Shown here one piece after another: positions 23,808 to 32,877 of a DNA stretch of 64,000 nt; the first letter of the stretch is position 1; every line of letters begins with the position of its first letter. The DNA is from Dehalobacter sp. CP. GTDB taxonomy: Bacteria; Bacillota_B; Desulfitobacteriia; Desulfitobacteriales; Syntrophobotulaceae. Below the pieces are notes generated by a model. That model searched no databases. It worked only from the letters and a program-made list of their open reading frames with translations, and was not told the DNA's origin. The DNA is taken from assembly GCA_009910795.1 (NCBI GenBank), contig VMEE01000018.1, positions 62,001 to 126,000 on the forward strand. Direction: 5' to 3'. A program made the position numbers and the translations under genes.

Positions 23808-24650
23808 ATGAAAAAAATTGCTTTGGTCACTGACAGCACTGCGGATTTGCCGGACGAGCTATCGAAAAAATGTCTGGCCCATGTTATTCCTCTTAAAATT
23901 CTATTTGGGGAAAAAAGTTTTGTGGATGGAGAAATTAGCCCCAAAGAATTTTATCGGTGTCTAGAACAGGAAGAAGAGCTTCCGAAAACCTCTCAGCCTT
24001 CCCCGGAACAGTTTGTTTCGTTATACTCGATGCTTCTTGAAGAATATCAGGAGGTTATTTCCATTCATATTTCTTCCGGCTTAAGCGGTACGTTGAACGC
24101 GGCCCATCTGGCCAAAGAAAAAATAAAAGGTGCCGTTCATCTTGTGGATTCTAAGACCATAAGCCTCGGTTTGGGCTTGATGGTAATGGAGGCATCCAAA
24201 GCCATCAAAGAGGGTTTGGGATCGGTTCAAGTTTTGGATAAGCTTCAACAGGCCAGAAATAGTATTGAAACGCTTTTTACCTTAAATACGCTGGAATACC
24301 TTCAAAAAGGCGGAAGAATTGGCAGGGTATCAGGGTTTATGGGGACACTGCTGAATATTAAGCCGGTAATCCGGGTAGGCGATGACGGAGTTTACCAGAA
24401 TTTTGGCAAAGTCCGGAGTCAGGAGAAGGCCTTAAAAAGCATTGTCAAGGCATTTCAGGACTTTGCTGGAAAAAGGACAAATATCAAATTTGCCGTTGCG
24501 CATGGATCGGCTCCCCAGGCAGGACTATATTTGAAAGAAGAACTGGAGAATGCTTTTCAAAAACCGGCAGAGATGTTTGCGCAGGTTGGAGCCGTAATAG
24601 GTGCCCATACAGGACCGGGGACAGTCGGAGCGGCTATTCAGCTGGATTAA
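23808..24650 (+). CDS. DegV-family fatty-acid-binding protein
   Basis: This 280-residue protein has the DegV signatures: N-terminal ALVTDSTADLP, the HISSGLSGTLNAA loop, VDSKTISLGLGL, and RIGRVSGFMGTLLNIKPV. DegV/FakB proteins bind a fatty acid in an internal cavity and present it to a fatty-acid kinase. No fakA is adjacent. An AGGATGAAGT sequence precedes the ATG. It is a single gene ended by a strong terminator. Confidence 0.93.
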   Translation: MKKIALVTDSTADLPDELSKKCLAHVIPLKILFGEKSFVDGEISPKEFYRCLEQEEELPKTSQPSPEQFVSLYSMLLEEYQEVISIHISSGLSGTLNAAHLAKEKIKGAVHLVDSKTISLGLGLMVMEASKAIKEGLGSVQVLDKLQQARNSIETLFTLNTLEYLQKGGRIGRVSGFMGTLLNIKPVIRVGDDGVYQNFGKVRSQEKALKSIVKAFQDFAGKRTNIKFAVAHGSAPQAGLYLKEELENAFQKPAEMFAQVGAVIGAHTGPGTVGAAIQLD

Positions 24651-24686
24651 TCGGTGATCATACAACATTTGTTCAGTAAATTTTCA

Positions 24687-24738
24687 AGAGAAAAGACCTT
24701 CTGCTGCCTGTCAAAAGGCAGCAGGAAGTCTTTTCTCT
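24687..24738. terminator. Bidirectional terminator between degV and the molybdate regulator
   Basis: A stem of about 21 bp with one bulge is formed by AGAGAAAAGACCTTCTGCTG (24687-24706) and its counterpart ending in AAGTCTTTTCTCT. T-rich ends on both strands suit the convergent genes. Confidence 0.85.
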
Positions 24739-24755
24739 TTGTTTATATGTTTTGA

Positions 24756-25709
24756 CTACTCCATCATTTCACCCATCCGCGAGACATCATAGCCGCCCAA
24801 TCCCTCGACTTCCTTACGGTAGGCCTCAGAACGGATAATGGCCAGCAGGGCTTGGAAGTGCGGTCTGTTTAGGTCTTCCTGGCGCATGACGAGGTCATAT
24901 CTTTCTGTTTGCAGCGGAATAAAGTCAAGCCCTAGCACCTGCATAGCGGCTTTTTCAATACCCAGTCCAACATCGGCTTCTCCCCGCGCAACTTTGCTGG
25001 CCACGGCCAGATGGCTCATTTCTTCATCGTAGTAGCTATTGATTAAGTGATGAGGGATACTCTCAACGCGCAATTTTTCATCAAGCAAGACTCGGGCTCC
25101 TGACCCACGCTCGCGGTTAATAAACCGGACGTCCGGTCTGGTCAGGTCTTTCCAGGATGTAATATCTTTAGGATTGCCGCGGGAAACATAAAAGCCTTCC
25201 TGGCGATAGACCAGATTAATTACGATTGTCTGGTGTCCGGGCATAAGTCTTCGGATATAAGGAAGATTATAATCATCAGCATCACTGTCCCAGAGATGGA
25301 CAGTAACAATGTTGGCTTCACCTCTGTAGAGTGCCAGCAGACCATCAATGCTGCCGATACAGCTTCTTAAGAATTTGATATTCGGGTATTGCTTCAGAAG
25401 ATGACGGGTCAGAATATCCAGTATGATATCCTGGCCGCAAATAACGACCGTATCCGATATAGAGACATCCGGAGAGCGAAAGGGTTCTGAAGGGCGCTCT
25501 AAGACCGGATAAGTAGAAACGTCAGTCGTCATTGAGGCACCTTTGCTTTTCTGAATATAGGCTTCGATATCCTTGTCCTCTACTCTTACCTTACGTCCAA
25601 CCCGGTATGCTGCAAGATCCCCGCGTTTGATCAATTCATAGACGGTATACTTGGATATTTTAAGTTTCTGGGCTACTTCTTCAGGAGTATAGGAAGTGCT
25701 TTGGAGCAA
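24756..25709 (-). CDS. HTH plus periplasmic-binding-domain regulator next to the mod genes
   Basis: This 317-residue protein has an N-terminal excisionase/MerR-like helix-turn-helix (SYTPEEVAQKLKISKYTVYE, then IKRGDLAAYRVGRKVRV) and a C-terminal type 2 periplasmic-binding-like domain with ARVLLDEKLR and EADVGLGIEKAAM. It has no signal peptide, so the binding domain is cytoplasmic and probably senses an oxyanion. Proteins of this build sit beside molybdate or tungstate transporters and replace ModE. It is divergent from modA. Direct repeats at 25758-25795 upstream of its start are likely operators. Confidence 0.85.
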   Translation of the reverse strand: MLQSTSYTPEEVAQKLKISKYTVYELIKRGDLAAYRVGRKVRVEDKDIEAYIQKSKGASMTTDVSTYPVLERPSEPFRSPDVSISDTVVICGQDIILDILTRHLLKQYPNIKFLRSCIGSIDGLLALYRGEANIVTVHLWDSDADDYNLPYIRRLMPGHQTIVINLVYRQEGFYVSRGNPKDITSWKDLTRPDVRFINRERGSGARVLLDEKLRVESIPHHLINSYYDEEMSHLAVASKVARGEADVGLGIEKAAMQVLGLDFIPLQTERYDLVMRQEDLNRPHFQALLAIIRSEAYRKEVEGLGGYDVSRMGEMME

Positions 25710-26076
25710 TGCCAGTCACCTCAATTTTAAAATAATATCATTTTATTATATCACAGGACAAAACAGTACTCAAAATAAAAGAACAAAACAATACTAAATA
25801 CGGAAGAGTTCAGAGTCGTACAGATGAAAAAATTACGCCTATTATACAAATTTGGCGCATTATAACGTAATATTACAACAGCATAAGACAGGGAGCAATA
25901 GGATGTTAGGTTATGTTAAGTCATTATATTAGTCTATATTAGCTTAAGATTGATATTGAAGAGCTCAAATATATATTGTATAATAACTTATGCTAGTCTA
26001 AGATGGTTTATGTTTGTTTATCTTGAATGGCAGTTAGGGGATTAATCATATCATTTATTTTTAGGAGGAAAATTCA
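25710..26076. promoter_or_regulatory. Divergent control region between the regulator and modA
   Basis: Two direct repeats, ACAAAACAGTACT (25758-25770) and ACAAAACAATACT (25783-25795), differ at one base and start 25 bp apart, next to the regulator start. Nearer modA, TATATTAG-like and TTATG-like words recur (about 25905-26020). The last stretch carries TTTTTAGGAGGAAAATTCA, the modA ribosome site. I could not recognise a Moco riboswitch here. Confidence 0.5.
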
Positions 26077-26883
26077 ATGAAAAAAATGAGTGGAATTCTG
26101 ATTATGCTTTTGGTTGCGTGTTTGGTACTTGTCGGCTGCAGCAGCTCGGGCAGTTCAGCAAATGGTATTGAACAAAAAGGAACTGTTCCGGTCGAGAAAA
26201 AAGAGATTCTTGTATCGGCAGCGGCCAGTTTAAAAGATGCCATGACAGAAATAGAAACACAATATGAAGCCAAAAACGCAGGGATTAATCTGGCAATTAA
26301 CTATGGCTCATCTGGTTCTTTGCAGCAGCAGATTGAGCAAGGCGCACCGACTGATTTATTTATTTCAGCAGGAAAAAAACAAATGGATGCATTGGAAAAA
26401 GGAAACCTTTTAGCGGAAGGGACCCGGATTGACCTGCTTGGAAACGATCTTGTGCTGATTGCAGGGAAAGATAACAAAGATATTACTAGTTTTCAGGATC
26501 TTGCCAAGGCAGATAAAATCAGTATTGGCACTCCGGACAGTGTACCGGCAGGGAAATATGCTCAGGAAGCTTTAACCAGTATGAAATTATGGGGCACGCT
26601 GCAAGCCAAATTGGTTCTGGCCAAAGATGTCACACAAGTACTGACATACGTAGAAAGCGGAAACGTTGATGCTGGTATTGTCTATCAATCTGATGCTCAG
26701 GGATCCGATAAAGTAAAAGTCGTTACAGTTGCACCGGCTGACAGCCATAGCGCCATTGTTTATCCTGCGGCTGTAATTGCCAGTACCAAAAATCTGACTG
26801 AAGTGAAGGATTTCTTAAGCTACTTAAGCAGTGATGATGCTCAACAGATTTTTGTGAAATACGGTTTCAAAATAATTAAATAA
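26077..26883 (+). CDS. modA: Molybdate ABC transporter substrate-binding lipoprotein
   Basis: This 268-residue protein has signal and lipobox LVLVGCSS, then the ModA core LVSAAASLKDAMTEIETQYE and NYGSSGSLQQQIEQGAPTDL. The Ser and Ala residues there form the oxyanion pocket in the family. The C-terminus includes GNVDAGIVYQSDA. It captures molybdate or tungstate outside the cell for ModBC. A 265-bp gap with a hairpin separates it from modB. The locus supports molybdenum supply for the molybdoenzymes of this window. Confidence 0.93.
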   Translation: MKKMSGILIMLLVACLVLVGCSSSGSSANGIEQKGTVPVEKKEILVSAAASLKDAMTEIETQYEAKNAGINLAINYGSSGSLQQQIEQGAPTDLFISAGKKQMDALEKGNLLAEGTRIDLLGNDLVLIAGKDNKDITSFQDLAKADKISIGTPDSVPAGKYAQEALTSMKLWGTLQAKLVLAKDVTQVLTYVESGNVDAGIVYQSDAQGSDKVKVVTVAPADSHSAIVYPAAVIASTKNLTEVKDFLSYLSSDDAQQIFVKYGFKIIK

Positions 26884-27013
26884 GAAAGAATCATTAATAT
26901 TCGATGGAATCTGACAGCATGATAAATATTTAGTTGTTTTATATCTAAATAATAGGTATGATAATACTTGCCCGAAATAAATAATAAAGATGTCAAATTA
27001 TCAAATGATGGCG

Positions 27014-27071
27014 AGCAGATTTTTAGCAGTAAAGGAGCGGTATGTTAACGCAGTATTGCTTAAAATCTGCT
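27014..27071 (+). promoter_or_regulatory. Hairpin in the modA-modB leader
   Basis: AGCAGATTTTTAGCA (27014-27028) and TGCTTAAAATCTGCT (27057-27071) pair at 14 of 15 positions around a 28-nt loop. No T-run follows, so it is more likely an RNA processing or regulatory structure than a terminator. It could lower modBC expression relative to modA. Confidence 0.45.
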
Positions 27072-27148
27072 GTCATGTATTTCATATTTTGGTTGGATAG
27101 GGTACTGTGAATAGGATATTTGTTTTGTACGGATCAGGAGAGACGCTA

Positions 27149-27841
27149 ATGGGCTTTGACTACACACCAATTATCTTATCTCTAAAAGTTGCAACGGCAG
27201 CAGTTATCATTGTTGTTTTGTTGGGGATCCCTTTAGCCGGTCATATGGCCAGACGGAATTTTCCGGGGAAGGATCTGGTAGAGGCTTTTGTCACTTTGCC
27301 GCTGGTTCTTCCTCCTTCGGTCGTTGGCTTTATTCTTCTTTGGCTGTTCGGTAAGAATGGACCTTTAGGTCAATTTCTGGCCGGTGTTTTTCATGTCAGC
27401 GTCGTGTTCAATCTGGCTGGAGCAGTCATTGCTGCGGCTGTGGTGTCATTCCCTATGATGTATCAATCGACGAAAGCTGCAATGGAGGGAGTCGATAAAA
27501 CGCTGGAGAATGCTGCCCGTACCTTGGGCGCAGGGGAGCTGCGCGTTTTTCTTACCATCACGATCCCGCTTTCCTGGCCGGGTATTGTCTCGGGGTTCAT
27601 CCTATCCTTTGCGCGTTCTCTTGGAGAATTCGGAGCCACACTAATGATCGCAGGCAATATTCCCGGAAAAACGCAAACCATGCCGATTGCAATTTATATG
27701 GCCAATGAAGGCGGGGATACTGCAACGGCGATGATCCTGGTTGTGATCATGACGGTATTCAGCTTCTTAGTGATCTTTTGGCTGAACCGTTGGTCAAAAA
27801 GGCAGCAAAAAGGATTTATTCAGGAAGAGGGGGGTGAGTAA
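27149..27841 (+). CDS. modB: Molybdate ABC transporter permease
   Basis: This 230-residue inner-membrane permease has five to six hydrophobic segments. The ABC-coupling EAA-type loop reads ENAARTLGAGELRVFLTITI, and SLGEFGATLMIAGNIPGKTQ is typical of ModB. I chose the ATG at 27149 because AGGAGA precedes it by 7 bp; a GTG at 27107 is in frame but lacks a ribosome site. The stop is 5 bp before modC, so the two are coupled. Confidence 0.93.
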   Translation: MGFDYTPIILSLKVATAAVIIVVLLGIPLAGHMARRNFPGKDLVEAFVTLPLVLPPSVVGFILLWLFGKNGPLGQFLAGVFHVSVVFNLAGAVIAAAVVSFPMMYQSTKAAMEGVDKTLENAARTLGAGELRVFLTITIPLSWPGIVSGFILSFARSLGEFGATLMIAGNIPGKTQTMPIAIYMANEGGDTATAMILVVIMTVFSFLVIFWLNRWSKRQQKGFIQEEGGE

Positions 27842-27846
27842 GTAAG

Positions 27847-28497
27847 ATGCTAAAGGCTAAATTTAATTTAACGCTTCGCCATTTTGAGGTTGAGGCTGAA
27901 TTAGAAGCTGGAAATGAAATACTTGTCCTTGTTGGGCCCTCGGGCTCGGGAAAAACAACGATCTTAAAATGCCTAGCCGGACTGAAAGCTCCTTCCCACG
28001 GGATCATTCAAATCAACGATCGTATTGTCTACTTCTCGGAGAATAAAATTAATTGTCCTTCAAAAGAGAGGAAGGTGGGATACGTATTCCAGGAGTATGC
28101 CTTGTTTCCTCATATGTCGGTCAGAAAGAATATCTTATACGGGGTAAGCAAGGAAAAGCGTCATGCCAAACCGCGGGCTGCGGAGGAGATGATGGAAATG
28201 CTTGGTATCCTTCACCTCCAGGGCCGTTATCCGCAGCATATTTCGGGAGGAGAAAGGCAACGGGTCGCTTTGGCTAGGGCATTAATGACCGAACCGGAGA
28301 TCATGCTGCTTGATGAGCCATTGTCAGCACTTGATCAGGAAACGAGAAGCGGGCTGCAGCAGGAACTAAAAAAAATTCAAAGACAGTGGAAAATTCCTTT
28401 TGTTCTGGTTACCCATGATCTTGCTGAAGCAGAATTGCTGGGGGATCAGATCATCCGCATAGACAAGGGCCAAAGCGTTTCCAATAGAAGACTATGA
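27847..28497 (+). CDS. modC: Molybdate ABC transporter ATP-binding protein, short form
   Basis: This 216-residue ATPase has Walker A GPSGSGKTT, the ABC signature HISGGERQRVALARAL, Walker B EIMLLDEPLSALD, and the switch histidine in LVTHDL. Classical ModC is about 350 residues with a C-terminal molybdate-sensing MOP domain. Here the protein ends after the ATPase, so feedback sensing must lie elsewhere, possibly in the HTH-binding-domain regulator at 24756. Confidence 0.92.
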   Translation: MLKAKFNLTLRHFEVEAELEAGNEILVLVGPSGSGKTTILKCLAGLKAPSHGIIQINDRIVYFSENKINCPSKERKVGYVFQEYALFPHMSVRKNILYGVSKEKRHAKPRAAEEMMEMLGILHLQGRYPQHISGGERQRVALARALMTEPEIMLLDEPLSALDQETRSGLQQELKKIQRQWKIPFVLVTHDLAEAELLGDQIIRIDKGQSVSNRRL

Positions 28498-28523
28498 TGC
28501 AAAGCTTTGGAGACATTAAAGGC

Positions 28524-28558
28524 AAAATCCTTCCCGCTAAAAACGGAAAGGATTTTTT
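28524..28558. terminator. Terminator between modC and the helicase gene
   Basis: AAAATCCTTCCCG pairs with CGGAAAGGATTTT, followed by T's; it suits the convergent genes. Confidence 0.8.
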
Positions 28559-28605
28559 AAAATTACTACCAAATAAATTGTAAACCATCTTATGCGTATA
28601 TTTGT

Positions 28606-30021
28606 TTAGAATTTCCGTTTCGGAAATCTTGAAGGATATTTGCTGTTATCGCGGTTTCGGTGGAATCCTTGCTGCTGGTCAAACCTGCGGGGCTGCCTAC
28701 TACGCAAAGGCGCTTCCTCGGTCAGCACGATCGGAGCCGTATTTGGCTCCTTCGTCAGTAGTTTCAGTGCAGCGGATAACATCGTGATAGAATCGTTGTC
28801 CTCTAACAATTCTTCCGCCATTTCCTTGTAGCGTAGAATATCTTCGTCCTCAGCAGCTTTAAGAATTTTATCCATGGTCATGCGCTGCTGGCCGACAAGT
28901 ACGTCGTTAAAGGTTGGCAGAGGCTTGCGCGTAATTCTCCTTTTGGCAACTTGCTCGATCAGTCTTAAATGGCCAATTTCTCTCGGGGTGACAAACGTAA
29001 TCGCTTGTCCGCCTTTGCCAGCTCGGCCGGTACGACCGATTCTGTGGACATAGCTCTCTGGATCCTGGGGAACGTCAAAATTGTAGACGTGCGTCACGCC
29101 GCTAATATCGAGACCTCTGGCCGCAACGTCCGTAGCAACCAGAATCTCCGTTAAACCTTCTTTAAAATGACGCATAACCATATCGCGCCTGGCCTGGGTC
29201 AGGTCGCCGTGGATTCCCTCGGCGGAATAACCTCTTTTGCTTAAAGCCTCAAACAGCTCATCGACCCGCCGCTTTGTCCGGCCAAAGACAATGGCCAGAT
29301 CGGGAGACTGAATATCCAGCAGGCGGCAGAGCACATCGAACTTTTGTTTTTCCTGGACTTCCACGTAACACTGTTCGATTTGAGGAACTATGATCTCTTT
29401 GGTTCTCATGCTGATAAATTCCGGAGTCTGCATAAAGCGCTGGGCCAAATCCAGAATCGATTTTGGCATCGTTGCCGAAAAAAGCAGCGTCTGCCTTTGT
29501 TCGGGAACTTCCTTTAGAATGTTTTCAATATCTTCCACGAAACCCATACTGAGCATTTCGTCTGCTTCATCAAGCACGACCGTTTCAACCTGTTGCAGAC
29601 GGATGGTTTTTCTTCTCATATGGTCCATCAGCCGTCCGGGAGTCCCCACAATAATCTGCGGCCGGTTCCGCAGAGACCGGATTTGCCGGTCAATATCCTG
29701 TCCGCCGTAAATTGGCAGGGACCGGACACCTTTAAACTGACCAATACGGTTCAGTTCTTCAGCTACCTGGATAGCCAGTTCCCGGGTTGGTGTGACCACA
29801 AGGGCTTTGATACTTTCTCTGTCAGGACTCATACGCTCAATCATCGGAATCCCGAAAGCGGCTGTCTTGCCTGTTCCGGTCTGCGCCTGCCCGATAATAT
29901 CCTTGCCTTCCAGGGCAAGCGGGATCGTTCTCTCCTGAATCGGTGTGGTTTCTTCAAAGCCCATTTCAGAAATAGCTTTGGTCAGTACATTACTGAGGCC
30001 TATTTCAAAAAAATTTGACAT
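28606..30021 (-). CDS. DEAD-box ATP-dependent RNA helicase
   Basis: This 471-residue helicase has all standard motifs in order: Q motif, [60 protein letters not shown] and [12 protein letters not shown] short Arg-rich tail (RFPKRKF) follows. It resembles CshA/DeaD proteins that act in RNA turnover and ribosome assembly, often cold-induced. The ATG at 30021 or a TTG two codons upstream may be used; AAAAGGAGAAT lies just before them. The 285 bp upstream are AT-rich with only a small 9-bp hairpin (30081-30108). Confidence 0.93.
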   Translation of the reverse strand: MSNFFEIGLSNVLTKAISEMGFEETTPIQERTIPLALEGKDIIGQAQTGTGKTAAFGIPMIERMSPDRESIKALVVTPTRELAIQVAEELNRIGQFKGVRSLPIYGGQDIDRQIRSLRNRPQIIVGTPGRLMDHMRRKTIRLQQVETVVLDEADEMLSMGFVEDIENILKEVPEQRQTLLFSATMPKSILDLAQRFMQTPEFISMRTKEIIVPQIEQCYVEVQEKQKFDVLCRLLDIQSPDLAIVFGRTKRRVDELFEALSKRGYSAEGIHGDLTQARRDMVMRHFKEGLTEILVATDVAARGLDISGVTHVYNFDVPQDPESYVHRIGRTGRAGKGGQAITFVTPREIGHLRLIEQVAKRRITRKPLPTFNDVLVGQQRMTMDKILKAAEDEDILRYKEMAEELLEDNDSITMLSAALKLLTKEPNTAPIVLTEEAPLRSRQPRRFDQQQGFHRNRDNSKYPSRFPKRKF

Positions 30022-30313
30022 GTACAATGATTCTCCTTTTTTATCGCGTTTACTATTTTATTATGACAAAAACTGCTTCATATCATTTATTTATTTTTAT
30101 AAATGATAATAAATGAAAAAAGCAATCGTTATAATATCTAATCAAACGTAATCAAACCTATCTAAATATTTTAGCACATAACTGGAAAACAGGGAAGTTA
30201 AATACAACTGTTGAAAGGAATAGGGAAAAAATTACATAAAAATAGAAGCATAAAAGCATAGAGACACTGCTTTCTTTCATGCGTCTATCTTTAATCACGT
30301 TCGGTAATTTGCT

Positions 30314-31471
30314 TTATTGAAGATCCACGCGTGCAGCGAATACTTTTTGGCCCTCCACAAACTTCAGGATGGCAGCACTTTTCTCAGGATTATGGGTTGC
30401 GGGATTCACGGTGATCGTACCGGTGATTCCTTGAAAATCTGTCAGGTTCTCGAGGGCTTCCCTGATCTTTTCCGTATCTATGCTGTTCGCCTGCTCAATG
30501 GCTGTGATGATCATGTTCGCGGCGTCGTAACCAAGTGCGGCAAACATATCAGCATCCTGACCGTATTCCTTTTTGTAAGCAGCTGCAAAGTCTGCTAGGG
30601 CCGGATCATCCAAAGCGACCTGGTCCACATAATAAGCATTGTTCAGTGCGGCTTTGCCGGCAATATCGGTAATCGGCCCTGTTCCCCAGCCATCACCGCC
30701 AAGGAAGACTGTGTCAAGTTCCATTTCACGGGCCTGCTTCATAATCACCCCGGCTTGATTGGCCCATCCGGGGACAAAGACCACATCAGGATTTTGAGTT
30801 TTGATTTCTGCAAGCATGACCCGAAAATCCGTATCCTGGCCGGAAGTGTATTCTTCAGAAACAATAATTTGTTTGCCCGCTTTTTCAAAAGTATCCTGAA
30901 AACCTGCTGCCAAACTCTTGGCAAAGGTGCCGTTCTGATCGATAATCAGCGCAGCTTTGGACGCATTCAGTGTGTTCAGCGCATAGGAAGCAGCGATCCT
31001 TCCCTGAAAAGCGTTGATAAAGCAGCTCCGGAACACCCATTTGTTCAGCCCGGCATCGCCGACGGTAATGCTTTCGTCCGTGCCGGTCGGCGTAATCAGC
31101 AGCACATTGTTGGCGGATACAACAGGGATTGCCGCAAGCGTATCCGCATTCGTCATCGGACCGAGGATCGCAATGACTTTATCCTGTGTAACCAGTTTGG
31201 TGGCCGCTGCGGTTGATTCGGCAGCATTGGACTGATTGTCCGTACTGATGTATTCAATTTGGCGTTTAAGTACGCCGCCTTTTTCATTTGCTTCTTTAAT
31301 GGCAAGCTTAGCTCCATTTTCACCGTTGATTCCAAACGCGGCTATTTCTCCGGTTAACTCAAAATTACCGCCGATTTTTATAGCCGCAGTTTGTTGAGCA
31401 TTGCAGCCGGATACAAGCATCAGACATAGTCCTGTAATCAGGGCGGCAGAACAGATTTGTTTAAATTTCAT
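30314..31471 (-). CDS. Branched-chain amino-acid-type ABC substrate-binding lipoprotein
   Basis: This 385-residue LivJ-like protein has lipobox LMLVSGCN, then KIGGNFELTGEIAAFGINGE and the GPMTNADTLAAIPVV region of the Leu/Ile/Val-binding family. AGGAGGATC precedes the ATG at 31471; a longer upstream frame has no ribosome site. No livH, livM, livG or livF is adjacent, so the transporter must be elsewhere, or the protein acts as a sensor. The ligand could be an amino acid, an amide or an aromatic acid. Confidence 0.9.
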   Translation of the reverse strand: MKFKQICSAALITGLCLMLVSGCNAQQTAAIKIGGNFELTGEIAAFGINGENGAKLAIKEANEKGGVLKRQIEYISTDNQSNAAESTAAATKLVTQDKVIAILGPMTNADTLAAIPVVSANNVLLITPTGTDESITVGDAGLNKWVFRSCFINAFQGRIAASYALNTLNASKAALIIDQNGTFAKSLAAGFQDTFEKAGKQIIVSEEYTSGQDTDFRVMLAEIKTQNPDVVFVPGWANQAGVIMKQAREMELDTVFLGGDGWGTGPITDIAGKAALNNAYYVDQVALDDPALADFAAAYKKEYGQDADMFAALGYDAANMIITAIEQANSIDTEKIREALENLTDFQGITGTITVNPATHNPEKSAAILKFVEGQKVFAARVDLQ

Positions 31472-31643
31472 ATCTTCTGATCCTCCTACGTTTCCAACCA
31501 TTTTAATCGTATAGTTTATCGAGGAAAGTGTCAATAAGAGAATCGTTTTAACAATGAAGTTTGCTTTTTACGATGTTCCCCAGCACACAAGCAAAATAAA
31601 AAGAGACTTCAACCAAAGTTAAAGTCTTGCTAGCATAGCAAAG

Positions 31644-31904
31644 CTACTTGAAATCGGCAAGAATATTTTGATTGTCTCTTAGGCGTTTCAGATAAGCCTG
31701 GGCTTCATTTTCTGTCAAGAATACTTCAACCCGGTCGTCCCCGATTTCAGCATCATCCCAGGTAAGAAATCTATCCGGCGAAAGCTTGGTGATATTCCAG
31801 CAAGTACCAGTATCGTTGTCTTTAAAGACAGTCGTTGTACTTGCAAGCATATGGCCGTAATCATCGAAGCCAAATGTTCTTGCAAAGGTGTCCTTCGTCA
31901 TCAC
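31644..31904 (-). CDS. Uncharacterised 86-residue protein
   Basis: An acidic, cytoplasmic-looking protein with a central DNDTGTCWNITKLSPDRFLT and a terminal QAYLKRLRDNQNILADF. GAAGGAGTGTT precedes the ATG. It lies 67 bp downstream of the Crp/Fnr gene on the same strand, so it may be cotranscribed. I do not recognise the family. Confidence 0.65.
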   Translation of the reverse strand: MMTKDTFARTFGFDDYGHMLASTTTVFKDNDTGTCWNITKLSPDRFLTWDDAEIGDDRVEVFLTENEAQAYLKRLRDNQNILADFK

Positions 31905-31971
31905 AACACTCCTTCAGGTACTGGTTAAGGCAAAATCAGAAACCATTCTAGTATGCTTTAAATCAATAGCT

Positions 31972-32673
31972 TCATTCACTGAATTTTTTTAAAACCTCAT
32001 AATCTTTTATTTTAACCGCTGTACTGTGGAAATCAATCATCCCTTCGTCTCGCATTTTACAGAGTTCACGGGAAAGGGAAGGGCGGGATACGTTGATGAA
32101 ATCGGCCAAATCATTTCGGTTGAGGTTTAACTGAAATGTATGATGGCCTGTCTTCTCATATTCATCGAGTAAGTAGGTGCTGATCTTGCCCCGGAGACTC
32201 TTGATTGAAAGGTATTCTACCTTTTTATTGAGCATTAATGCTCTGTTCGATAAGACCTTCAGCATATTCATGATCAATTTCTTATGGCTGATGCACACTT
32301 TCTCACAGCAGCCGACAATTTTGTCCTGAGGAAAAAATATCACCGTACAGTTCGATTGGGCGATGACTGTGATTGGCCAGGACTTTGTACCGGAATAGGC
32401 GGCCATTTCTCCGAACATTTCTCCGGGGCCGAGAACACTGATTAAAACCCTGTTCCCGGAAACCGTTTCTTTGGTGGAGGAAACATTCCCGTTCAAAACT
32501 ATACCGATTTTGGAGAGCATTTCACCAGCTAAGGTCAGGCATTCATTCTTTTTATAATCATGGATCTTTATATCCATGCAATGAAGAATACCTAGAATCT
32601 CGCTGGGTTCGATCCCGTCAAACAGCGCACAGCTGCTCAATGGTTTCAGCCATTTTTCATACATGCCCCACAC
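31972..32673 (-). CDS. Crp/Fnr-family transcriptional regulator
   Basis: This 233-residue protein has an N-terminal cyclic-nucleotide-binding-type barrel (VLNGNVSSTKETVSGNRVLI, ISVLGPGEMFGEMAAY) and a C-terminal winged helix with NRNDLADFINVSRPSLSREL. It lacks the four-cysteine cluster of Fnr, so oxygen sensing through a 4Fe-4S cluster is unlikely. The effector is unknown. CprK-like members of this family control dehalogenase genes in Desulfitobacterium, but nothing here links this gene to one. Confidence 0.9.
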   Translation of the reverse strand: MWGMYEKWLKPLSSCALFDGIEPSEILGILHCMDIKIHDYKKNECLTLAGEMLSKIGIVLNGNVSSTKETVSGNRVLISVLGPGEMFGEMAAYSGTKSWPITVIAQSNCTVIFFPQDKIVGCCEKVCISHKKLIMNMLKVLSNRALMLNKKVEYLSIKSLRGKISTYLLDEYEKTGHHTFQLNLNRNDLADFINVSRPSLSRELCKMRDEGMIDFHSTAVKIKDYEVLKKFSE

Positions 32674-32877
32674 ACCTCTGAATCAATATCCTGTATGGTA
32701 TCTTTCATTTTTGTCAGGATTTCTGTGGATACCGGCGAATTTGTTACTTTGGGCTGCCAGTTTTTCTATTTTTTAATACAAGGATTATAACCTTTTTGAT
32801 GGTGCATTTCCAGTGTTTTACCGACGGTTAGGCTTTTTATTGGGGAAATTTATCATTGTTTTTATATGGATTTTACC

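Noticed and set aside
26884..27148. Moco riboswitch between modA and modB
   Set aside because: There is a long hairpin, but I could not recognise the conserved Moco RNA core.
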